The notes under the pieces were generated by a model. The model was not told the DNA's origin. It saw nothing but the letters and a program-made list of their open reading frames with translations, and ran no database searches. A stretch of 64,000 nucleotides of DNA. It comes from Kutzneria sp. CA-103260. Lineage in GTDB: Bacteria > Actinomycetota > Actinomycetes > Mycobacteriales > Pseudonocardiaceae. The stretch is from positions 2,480,001-2,544,000 of the forward strand of contig NZ_CP073318.1 of NCBI RefSeq assembly GCF_018263855.1. Direction: 5' to 3'. Below are positions 45,339 through 52,953 of this stretch, in pieces (position 1 is the first letter of the stretch; the number at the start of each line of letters is the position of its first letter). Made by a program: the position numbers and the translations under genes.

Positions 45339-45626
45339 CTATTCGAAGTGCCTTCGGGACTGGCGGTTGCAGGCTGCGGTGGATGCGGACGGTTCCACGT
45401 GCCACGGCGTGGACGTACGACTCTGCGCCGGCGAGCAGGCGGAGATGGTCGTGGCGGCGATGGACAGACCTGGCTGGGCGAGGACGGTGTGGAAGCGCGG
45501 GCGGAGCTGCGGGGCGACGGCCGTGAGGGTGTGGAGATCGTTGAGTTCGCCGATCATGAAAGGCGATACGCCGGTGCGGTTGAAGTAACGCTGCGCGCGA
45601 TTGTCGAGATGGCGCAGGAGAGGCAT
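45339..45626 (-). CDS. Short uncharacterised ORF
   Basis: A 95-aa leftward frame with good third-position G/C bias (HLDNRAQRYFNRTGVSPFMI, then GELNDLHTLTAVAPQLRPRF). No family recognised, no ribosome-binding site seen, and it could be the end of a decayed gene. The surrounding stretches 45150-45338 and 45627-45822 contain no other convincing gene. Confidence 0.25.
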   Translation of the reverse strand: MPLLRHLDNRAQRYFNRTGVSPFMIGELNDLHTLTAVAPQLRPRFHTVLAQPGLSIAATTISACSPAQSRTSTPWHVEPSASTAACNRQSRRHFE

Positions 45627-45822
45627 TGCCCCGTGTTGGCACCACTTGGTGCCGCGGTGGCCAGGCCGCGGAGCTCGTCGAAACTCTGCGGATCAAGCGT
45701 CGATCGATGCTTGGCGGCTTGATCAACGCTCGTGGGCGAGACGTGGAGCTGGAATCAGGTTGACCGGACTCGCGCGGACGCCGACGGGTGCGCATGCTGG
45801 TATAGCGGCTGCGGGACCGGAC

Positions 45823-46794
45823 TCAGCGCCGCATCAGGACAGAAAACCCCAGCTGCGTGAGGTGATGGTGGACGGCCCGGCCGAGGCGGTGGCTGGTGAC
45901 CAGGCCGGCGTTGCGCAGCGCGGTGGTGTGCTCGGAGGCGGAGGAGACGCTGATGCCGACGTGGCCGGCGACTTCGCCGGTGGTGCTCGGCTGGGCGAGG
46001 GCGCGGAGCACGGCGGCCCGGGTCGCGCCGACCAGTGCGGCCAGCGCATCACCCTTTCCCGGGAACAATCCGGTGGTCCGGTCGTTGGGGCGGGCGGGGT
46101 AGACGAGCACGAACCGCGACTGGTCCAGCGGGTCCCAGGTGATGCGTGGATGGCCCGTCCAGAACGCGGAAGGCATCAGGACCAGACCGTGACCGTGCAG
46201 ATGGACGTCGCGATCCCACGGGTAGCGCGCGGTCAGCGTCGAGCCGGTCAGGCAGAGGTCGGGACTGAGCGCGTTGATCATGGCGGCAAGCCCGTGGGTG
46301 CCGAGCGTGTTCATACGGTGGCCGATGTCGTCGTGGAACCGGGCGGTCACCGAAGACCACTGCGGAGCCAGACAAGTGGCGTGGAAGGCGCGAAGCGCGT
46401 CGTCGAGGACGTCAAGGACAGCGGCGTCGCCGTCGGCGTAGCGACGAAGCCAGGCGGGGATCGGGACGGTGGCGGTCTGCTCGATGCGAGCCAGGTTCTC
46501 GGCGTGCACCGACGTGGCGGTGTCGCGGACGACTTGGAATGCCTGTTCCGCGTCGTCGGTCAGGACGTCGAGGTACAGCGCATGGTGTTGGTGCGCCACC
46601 AGTTGCACGAGCGGCCGAGCGCTGGACGAGATGGCCGAGCGTGCCCGCGGCCGCCAGTCGTGGGGACCGCGGCCGCGCGGGTGCGGACGGTTCCGGAGTT
46701 CGAGCAGCATCATCACCGTTTCGAGGATCGGCGCCGGCGCGGTGGCGAAGCGGACGCGCGCGAGGTCCTCGGCTCGCAGATGCACTCGCAGCAT
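45823..46794 (-). CDS. ArsR-like winged-helix regulator with DUF5937-type N-terminal domain
   Basis: A 323-aa regulator from ATG 46794. The N-terminal 220 residues (MLRVHLRAEDLARVRFATAP through the RYPWDRDVHLHGHGLVLMPS segment) are the DUF5937-type region. The C-terminal 75 residues are an ArsR winged helix: ALVGATRAAVLRALAQPSTT, HVGISVSSASEHTTALRNAG and LVTSHRLGRAVHHHL. No metal-binding cysteines are seen in the helix, so it is probably not a metal sensor. It is divergent from the SARP gene, 361 bp away. Confidence 0.85.
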   Translation of the reverse strand: MLRVHLRAEDLARVRFATAPAPILETVMMLLELRNRPHPRGRGPHDWRPRARSAISSSARPLVQLVAHQHHALYLDVLTDDAEQAFQVVRDTATSVHAENLARIEQTATVPIPAWLRRYADGDAAVLDVLDDALRAFHATCLAPQWSSVTARFHDDIGHRMNTLGTHGLAAMINALSPDLCLTGSTLTARYPWDRDVHLHGHGLVLMPSAFWTGHPRITWDPLDQSRFVLVYPARPNDRTTGLFPGKGDALAALVGATRAAVLRALAQPSTTGEVAGHVGISVSSASEHTTALRNAGLVTSHRLGRAVHHHLTQLGFSVLMRR

Positions 46795-47155
46795 GGCTGG
46801 CCCCCAAGCCGGACGATGCAACTGGACCGTCGTAGCCGGGGATCGTGGCGTTACCCCCTCGCCGGCGGCCGGTTGTGTCAAGACAGTTCGGTCGAGTCCG
46901 AAACGTTCGCACCGCGTGCGCCCGCCGGAGATGATGAACCTGGTCGTGAGGTCTGAATGGGGTGGATCCACCGGCTGTTCTCTCGCACCGCTGCCGTTTT
47001 GCGTGCTGTGTCGGCAGTGTCCGCAAGAGCGGCGCCGGATTGACCCGAGTGGACCGTATCTGGTCGCTGATCAGCTGCTCCTGCTGATGGCCGGCGTCAG
47101 TTCGGTGTGCCGGCGCAGGGGGGAAGGACCCAGGTAGGCGCAACGAGGGGGAGCG
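46795..47155. promoter_or_regulatory. Divergent region between ArsR-like and SARP genes
   Basis: 361 bp. The minus strand has TTGACA at about 46876-46881, a good -35-like hexamer. A GGGGGAG motif precedes the SARP TTG start. No ORF of its own. Confidence 0.4.
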
Positions 47156-49945
47156 TTGGGCGTTGCCGATCGTCTGGAATTTCGGTTGCTGGGGCCGGTG
47201 GAGGTCTGGCGCGGACCGGAGCGGCTGGCAGTTTCCAGCCGGCACCAACGTTCCGTGCTGGCCGCACTGGCCCTGTGTCCGGGGCGCGTGGTGTCCGTCA
47301 GCGCGCTGGTCGACGCGGTGTGGGAAGAGGAACCGCCGCCGTCCGCGCGCCGTCAGGTGATCAAGCTCGTGTCCCGGCTCCGCGGCACGCTCGGCGACGC
47401 GATCACCACCAGGGCAGGTGACTACATCCTGAATGCCGAGCCGGACCAGGTGGACGTCGGTGTTTTCGACGTGTCGGTGGCCGGCGCCCGGCAACTGTCG
47501 GCCACGGACCCGTCGGGTGCGGCCGGAGCGGTGCGGCAGGCCCTTCGGCTGTGGCGGGGCCCGGCGCTGAGCGGAGTCACGCCGGGACTCGCGGCGCAGG
47601 CGACGCGGTTGGAGGAGAGCCGCCTCACCGCGCTGGAGGACGGCGTCGACTGGGAACTGGCCACCGGCGGCCATGCGGCCTTGGTGGCCGAGTTGACCGT
47701 GCTGGTCACCGAGCATCCGTTGCGGGAACGACTGGTCGGCCAGCTCATGCTGGCCCTGCACCGGTCGGGGCGCACCACCGAGGCACTGGAGGTCTACCGC
47801 CGCACCCACGAGCGGCTGGCCGACGATTTCGCGCTGGCGCCCGGTGCGGAGCTGCAACAGCTGCACATGGCGATCCTGCGCGACGATGCCACCCCCACCA
47901 CGCCGATCTCGCCCCCGGCCACCCGGCTGAGCGTGGCGATACCCCGACAGCTGCCCTGCGCGGTGGCGGGTTTCGCCGGCCGGGCGTCCCAGCTCAAGGA
48001 GCTCACCGGCTTGCTGGACCGCACTGGCACGGTGGTGATCTCGACGATCAACGGCACGGCGGGCGTCGGCAAGACAGCACTCGCTGTGCACTGGTCGCAT
48101 CAGGTCGCGGACCGGTTTCCCGACGGGCAGCTCTACGTGAACCTGCGGGGTTTCGACCCCGGCGGCCAGCCAGTCCCGCCGGCCGAGGCGATCCGGGGGT
48201 TCCTCGACGCGCTCGGCGTGCCGGCGCAGCGGATACCGGCCGGTCTGGCCGAGCAGGCGGCGCTGTACCGGTCCCAGCTGGCCGACCGGCGGATACTGGT
48301 GGTGTTGGACAACGCCCGCGACACCGGCCAGGTCCGGCCGCTGCTGCCGGGCTCGGCCCAGTGCCTGACCGTGGTCACGAGCCGTGATCACCTCGGCGGG
48401 CTGATCGTCAGCGAGGGCGCACGCCCCGTACCGCTGGACCTGATGACCACCGCCGAAGCCTACGACCTGCTGGCGAGTCGGCTGGGCCCGGAACGGCTGG
48501 CCGCCGAACCGCAGGCCGTCGACGACCTGATCGAGTTGTCGGTGCATCTGCCGCTGGCGTTGAGCATTGTCGCCGCGCGCGCGACCCTCACTCCGGCCTT
48601 GTCGTTGAGCGAGTTGGCCGCGCAGCTGCGTGATGTCCGCGATCGTCTGCACGCCTTGGACATCGGTGACACCAGCGTCGACCTCGGCGCGGTGTTCTCC
48701 TGGTCCTACCGGACCTTGAGCGCCGCGGGGGCACGGATGTTCCGATTACTGAGCCTGCACCCAGGCCCGGTCATCTCGGTGTCCGCCGCGGCCAGCCTGG
48801 TCGGAACCGACCGTGACCAGGCCCGCGTGGCGCTGGCCGAGCTGACCAGGGCGCAGTTGCTCACCGAGCCCAGTACCGGCCGATTCGCGTACCACGATCT
48901 GCTGCGGGCCTACTCGGCCGGCAAGGCACACCAGGACGAGACCGAGCAGGCGCGCCAGGCCGCCCTGCACCGCATGCTCGACCACTACCTGCACACCGCG
49001 CACACCGCCGCGCTGCTGCTCAACCCGCCCAACGACCGGCTGTCCCTGGGCGAACCCCAGCCGGGCGCCGTCGTTGACGAGCTCGCCGACGACGAACAGG
49101 CCTGGCGGTGGTTCACCGTCGAGCGCCCGGTGTTCGCGGCGGCTATCGACCGTGCCGCTGGGGCCGGTTTCGACACCCATGCCTGGCGAATCGCCTGGAG
49201 CGTGGCCAATTTCTGCATCCGCGCCGGGCACTGGACGCAGATGGTCACCACCCAGCTCGTCGCCATCGCCGCCGCCGAACGCGAGGATGACCCCCGTGGG
49301 CAGGCAAGATCCCTGTGCGAGCTGGGCCGGGCCTACATCCGGCTCAGCCGCTACCCCGACGCGCAGGCCGCCCTGTGCCGCGCGCTGGAACTGGATGAGC
49401 AGCTGGGCGACCTGATCGGCCAGGCCCGCAGTTACAACAACCTCGGCATCGTGTCCTACGCGCAGGGCGACCATCCGACGGCACTCAAGCACGGCCAGGC
49501 CGCCTACGCCCTGTTCCGCGCCGCCGGGTATCGGCCCGGCGAGGCCGACGCGCTCAACGCGATCGGCTGGATGCAGACCCAACTGGGCCAGCACACCGAA
49601 GCCCTGCGCTACTGCACCCGGGCGCTCGACCTGCACCGGGCCGTCGGCAGCCGGCACGGCGAGGCCGACACGTGGGACAGCCTCGGCTGCGCCCACCACA
49701 ACCTCGGCGAGCACCAGCGGGCCATCGTCTGCTACCACAACGCCCTTGACCTGTATGAGAAGTTGGGCAGCCGCCATCCCCAGGCCGACACCCTCATCCG
49801 CCTCGGCGACACCCACCAGGCCGCCGGCGACGTCCAGGCCGCGCGCCACTGCTGGCGGCAGGCCCTGCCAATCCTCGACGACTTGCACCACCCCGACGCC
49901 GACGTCCTGCGCGTCCGGCTGTCCGAGCACCCACCGACCCCATAA
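47156..49945 (+). CDS. AfsR/SARP-family regulator with NB-ARC and TPR domains
   Basis: Large activator (929 aa, TTG start). Order: OmpR-type winged helix (about 8-95, FRLLGPVEVWRGPERLAVSS), bacterial transcriptional activation domain BTAD (about 100-245, TRLEESRLTALEDGVDWELA), NB-ARC ATPase (about 265-540) with P-loop GTAGVGKTALAVHW at about 298-311, ILVVLDNARDT (Walker B) and LSVHLPLALSIVAARATL, then five TPR units (about 715-920, YNNLGIVSYAQGDHPTALKH). This is the full AfsR layout. Such proteins activate secondary-metabolite genes by binding direct repeats near -35. Either the 27-36 kb cluster or the ATP-grasp operon could be a target, which is only a guess. Confidence 0.92.
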   Translation: MGVADRLEFRLLGPVEVWRGPERLAVSSRHQRSVLAALALCPGRVVSVSALVDAVWEEEPPPSARRQVIKLVSRLRGTLGDAITTRAGDYILNAEPDQVDVGVFDVSVAGARQLSATDPSGAAGAVRQALRLWRGPALSGVTPGLAAQATRLEESRLTALEDGVDWELATGGHAALVAELTVLVTEHPLRERLVGQLMLALHRSGRTTEALEVYRRTHERLADDFALAPGAELQQLHMAILRDDATPTTPISPPATRLSVAIPRQLPCAVAGFAGRASQLKELTGLLDRTGTVVISTINGTAGVGKTALAVHWSHQVADRFPDGQLYVNLRGFDPGGQPVPPAEAIRGFLDALGVPAQRIPAGLAEQAALYRSQLADRRILVVLDNARDTGQVRPLLPGSAQCLTVVTSRDHLGGLIVSEGARPVPLDLMTTAEAYDLLASRLGPERLAAEPQAVDDLIELSVHLPLALSIVAARATLTPALSLSELAAQLRDVRDRLHALDIGDTSVDLGAVFSWSYRTLSAAGARMFRLLSLHPGPVISVSAAASLVGTDRDQARVALAELTRAQLLTEPSTGRFAYHDLLRAYSAGKAHQDETEQARQAALHRMLDHYLHTAHTAALLLNPPNDRLSLGEPQPGAVVDELADDEQAWRWFTVERPVFAAAIDRAAGAGFDTHAWRIAWSVANFCIRAGHWTQMVTTQLVAIAAAEREDDPRGQARSLCELGRAYIRLSRYPDAQAALCRALELDEQLGDLIGQARSYNNLGIVSYAQGDHPTALKHGQAAYALFRAAGYRPGEADALNAIGWMQTQLGQHTEALRYCTRALDLHRAVGSRHGEADTWDSLGCAHHNLGEHQRAIVCYHNALDLYEKLGSRHPQADTLIRLGDTHQAAGDVQAARHCWRQALPILDDLHHPDADVLRVRLSEHPPTP

Positions 49946-50057
49946 CCCCCCCACGTGACCGGGCCGAGGGAACCCGTCGGGTACCGACCGGGTACCGCGC
50001 GCGGACAGGCTGACAGTCGTCGGCCAACACCAAAGCCGAACCAACGGGGGAACAGTC

Positions 50058-50579
50058 ATGCTGGAACTCGGAAATGCCCGGCGTACCGTCGCGTTGGCCG
50101 CCTCTGCCATCGCCCTGGCGGGTGGCGCGACCGTCGGTCTCGGCGTCGCCGCGGCGTACGCGGACGGCGATTGCGGGGCGTCCTGGAACAACGTCGGCTC
50201 GCCCGCCAACATGTACCTCACCGATGGCATCACCTACGTCGGCCAGGTCGAGCAGCAGTACCAGAACTGCGGGGGCGGAGTCGTCAACGCACGATCGCAC
50301 TTCCAGTGGGCCGGCTCCTTCCAGAATTCCCACCCGGGGGACGAAGTCGACGTCTGGGAGTACTCGCCCTACTCCAACGACACCGGTTCGCAGTGGTACT
50401 ACACGTACAGCAAGGACGCTTACTCGTATCCGGTCGAGATCCACCAGGCGAACCCCGACAACTGGCAGGCGAGGGCCGCTCTCAACGGCTGTGGCGACTA
50501 CGCCCAGGGCACCTACTGGGCCTACCGCACCGGCACTCCGCTGGGCGGCGAGCAGACAGGCTACTGCCCGGACGTGTAA
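50058..50579 (+). CDS. Small secreted protein, unknown family
   Basis: 173 aa with a signal peptide (hydrophobic core ALAASAIALAGGATVGLGVA, probable cleavage after AYA near residue 36). The mature part is rich in Tyr, Trp and Asn and has four cysteines (DCGASW, NCGGG, GCGDY, YCPDV), which would make two disulfides. A GGGGGAACA site precedes ATG 50058. No family recognised; a binding protein or small enzyme inhibitor is possible. It lies 112 bp after the SARP gene. Confidence 0.75.
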   Translation: MLELGNARRTVALAASAIALAGGATVGLGVAAAYADGDCGASWNNVGSPANMYLTDGITYVGQVEQQYQNCGGGVVNARSHFQWAGSFQNSHPGDEVDVWEYSPYSNDTGSQWYYTYSKDAYSYPVEIHQANPDNWQARAALNGCGDYAQGTYWAYRTGTPLGGEQTGYCPDV

Positions 50580-50670
50580 GCCCGGCTCCTTCCAGGGGGC
50601 ATTACGACAACAGGCGCGCGACCGTTGATCGCGAGCAGGCGGCCAATCATCCAGGGGGCAGAGCCAAAAA

Positions 50671-50889
50671 ATGAAGCAGTACAGCAGGGTGACCAACGGC
50701 TACACGGTCGTCGACGACGTCACCACACGGCCGATGGTGCGCGGCCACAACTTCCCCGCGTACTCCTTCGCGGCGAACTTCAAGTACCTGTACCTGATTT
50801 TCGCCACCGACACCCCGCGGTATGACTACGCCACCGGCTACCTGTCGACCGAGGGCAAGATCCTGCGCGGTCTCAAGCCCGCCCGCTGA
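50671..50889 (+). CDS. Short cytoplasmic protein, unknown function
   Basis: 72 aa, preceded by AGGGGGCAGAGCC. Aromatic-rich with no signal or membrane segment (TRPMVRGHNFPAYSFAANFK, YLYLIFATDTPRYDYATGYL). Coding bias supports it. It follows the secreted protein after 91 bp, and both have the same AGGGGGCA element upstream (about 50595 and 50652). Confidence 0.55.
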   Translation: MKQYSRVTNGYTVVDDVTTRPMVRGHNFPAYSFAANFKYLYLIFATDTPRYDYATGYLSTEGKILRGLKPAR

Positions 50890-50992
50890 GGGAATGCGCT
50901 GGTAGTCGCGTCCGCCAGGATCGCCTCGGCCTGGGACCGAAGGAAGGCTGCACAGTGGGAACGACGGCGGCGATGGTGTGTGACGGTTCGGC

Positions 50993-52114
50993 TCAGTAAG
51001 CGCCTTCATGTTCGCAGGAATCGTCGATGCCGTGGGTGTCCCATGGTGGGAACGGGTCGTTCATCGCGTGCGTGGACTCATCGATCTGGAGCAGGCAGGT
51101 GGTGAGCCGGTCTGCCAAGGCGTCCTTGCGCAGGGCGGTGCCGATGAACACTAACTACAGCCGGCCCGGGTGGAAGGGACGGTCGGATCGAAAGACGATG
51201 CTGGAGATTCCGTACTCCTCGGTCTCGGGGATGTGGTCGCCGTTGAGTTCGGCTACCCAGCCTGGTGCTTGCTGGGCCCGTTCCACGTCGAAGCGGCCGG
51301 TGTCGAGGACTTCCGCCGGGTCCACCTGTCCGTGCCGGGCCGACACGACGCGGGCCGACGGGCTGAGCCGAGTGAGGGCGGCTCGCAGCTGGCCGGCCTC
51401 CGAGTCCGTGACGAGGTCGAGCTTGTTCAACACGATCACGTCGGCGAATTCGACCTGGTCCATCAGCAGGTCGCTGACGGTGCGTTCGTCGGCCTCGTAC
51501 TGGTCGAGGCCGCGCTCGGTCAGTTCGTCGCCGCGCGCCAGTTCGACGAGGAAGTTCGCGGCGTCCACGACGGTGACCATGGTGTCCAGGGCCGCGACAT
51601 CGCCGAGGGTGGCGCCGTCGTCGCGGGCGAAGGAGAAGGTGGCGGCCACCGGCATCGGCTCGGAGATGCCGCTGGACTCGATGAGCAGGTAGTCGAACCG
51701 GCCCGCTCGGGCCAGCCGGTCCACCTCCTCCAGTAGATCGTCCCGCAACGTGCAGCAGATGCAGCCGTTGGTCATCTCCACCAGCCGCTCCTCCGTGCGG
51801 GAAAGCGCGGACCCGCCGTCGCGCACCAGGGTCGCGTCGATGTTGACTTCGCTCATGTCGTTGACGATCACCGCGACGCGCAGTCCCGCTCGATTGTGCA
51901 GGACGTGGTTGAGCAGCGTGGTCTTGCCCGCGCCCAGGAATCCGGAGAGCACGGTGACGGGCAGGCGGCGAGGTGGAGTGACAGGGGCAGACACGGTGAA
52001 TGTTCCTGTTCGTACGGTGGCGGCTGGGGGCGGGGGAAGCGGGCCGTCAGTGCAGGGGTGGCGGGAGAAGGCCGCGTTCGCCGGCGAGGGCATCGTGCGC
52101 TCGGGAACGACCAT
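50993..52114 (-). pseudogene. CobW/COG0523 zinc-type GTPase interrupted by an in-frame stop
   Basis: GTP-binding metallochaperone of the CobW/YciC group. I use ATG 52114 because AGGAGGTG precedes it; GTG 51994 is where family similarity begins. Intact: P-loop [18 protein letters not shown], the metal motif [28 protein letters not shown] and [15 protein letters not shown]. After [15 protein letters not shown] a TAG (51157-51155) ends it at 319 aa. Reading through in the same frame gives LVFIGTALRKDALADRLTTC to a TGA at 50995-50993, which is the end of the CobW_C domain. About 80-100 residues of that domain are missing at the junction. The truncated GTPase domain may still be made. A Zur-like box lies just upstream. 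Confidence 0.75.
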
Positions 52115-52156
52115 GGATGACACCTCCTGGGGACTGCGCGAAGCCGTGACGCTATA

Positions 52157-52171
52157 TGAAAATGAATATCA
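52157..52171. promoter_or_regulatory. Zur-like box before the CobW gene
   Basis: TGAAAATGAATATCA, 13 of 15 positions of the palindrome TGAAAATGATTTTCA, 43 bp upstream of the CobW ATG. COG0523 genes are standard Zur targets, so zinc repression is likely. Confidence 0.65.
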
Positions 52172-52677
52172 CATGCAAATGGTCTGCGGGTCAGGGGGTG
52201 AAGATCGGCTTGCCCGGTAGTGCACCGGGTCAGTCGTCGTCGGTCGCCAAGGGTTGACTGGCGCAGAACAGGGCGCAGCGGTCGACCGGAGACCTGCAAA
52301 TTCGGAGGACCGCGGACGTCGACCTTCCTAAACTGGTGTGATGAGGGCCGTCGTGTGGGGCGTGATTTGCCTGGCGTGCGCGGTCAGCGGACACCTCGCT
52401 GTGGGGCTGCTGGGCGCGTTGTTGCTCGCTGCCTGCTTTTCGTGGAAACGGCCGGAAAGCCAGGTGGCCGACGCAGGTCAAGCGGAGCGGTATCAGGCGG
52501 CTTCGCGGCCGAGCAGGGTGGCGCGGCGGTAGAACTCGGTCGGGCCGAGTCTTCGCCGGCGGCGGCAGCACTAGTTCCATCAGGTCGCCGGGCGCCCACG
52601 GCATGTTCGTCAGGCGCTGGTGTGCTGGGACGTAAATCGGTGGAAGGGGGCTGTCGACGGCCTTCGGAGGTGGTCCG
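52172..52677. other. Mostly empty gap with a possible small membrane ORF
   Basis: 506 bp. A rightward frame at 52338-52532 (64 aa, one hydrophobic segment VVWGVICLACAVSGHLAVGL) lacks a ribosome-binding site and is doubtful. On the minus strand, LGPTEFYRRATLLGREAA ending at 52504 looks like the tail of a lost gene. Confidence 0.35.
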
Positions 52678-52953
52678 GTGCTAGGCGGTGTGATGGTCAA
52701 TGCGGCACGTGCGGTGGCGATCGGCGTGGTCGGTGCGATCGCCTACGACGGCATGAAGCGGATATCCCGATCCGGCGCGCTGCGAGGCGCGACGGTCACG
52801 GCCGCCGTGTGGGGCTTGCGCGGCGTGCGGGCTGCCGAAATAGGCGCCGAGCGGATGCGGCTGGCCGTCGGGGACGTCGTCGCTGAGGCGCGTGCCCGGA
52901 TCGGCGAACAGGCGCCGGCGCCCGGCGCGGCGAGTGGGCACGAGCACCGATGA
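52678..52953 (+). CDS. DUF1490 protein, PacL-like metal-pump chaperone
   Basis: 91 aa, GTG 52678 after GGAGG. One N-terminal membrane helix (ARAVAIGVVGAIAYDGMKRI) is followed by an Ala/Glu-rich helix (WGLRGVRAAEIGAERMRLAV, VAEARARIGEQ) and a C-terminal GHEH metal-binding tail. This is the DUF1490 layout of mycobacterial Rv3269 (PacL1), which scaffolds and feeds the zinc pump CtpC. The gene overlaps the P-type ATPase start by 4 nt, exactly the mycobacterial pairing. Confidence 0.88.
   Translation: MLGGVMVNAARAVAIGVVGAIAYDGMKRISRSGALRGATVTAAVWGLRGVRAAEIGAERMRLAVGDVVAEARARIGEQAPAPGAASGHEHR

Noticed and set aside
45246..45722. Rightward 158-codon frame downstream of the Zur-like box
   Set aside because: Gly/Arg-rich with poor codon bias; the opposite frame at 45339-45626 has better bias.
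46412..48652. Leftward open frame of 746 codons
   Set aside because: Antisense shadow of the SARP gene and the ArsR-like gene; no start signal and Arg/Gln/Gly-rich nonsense.
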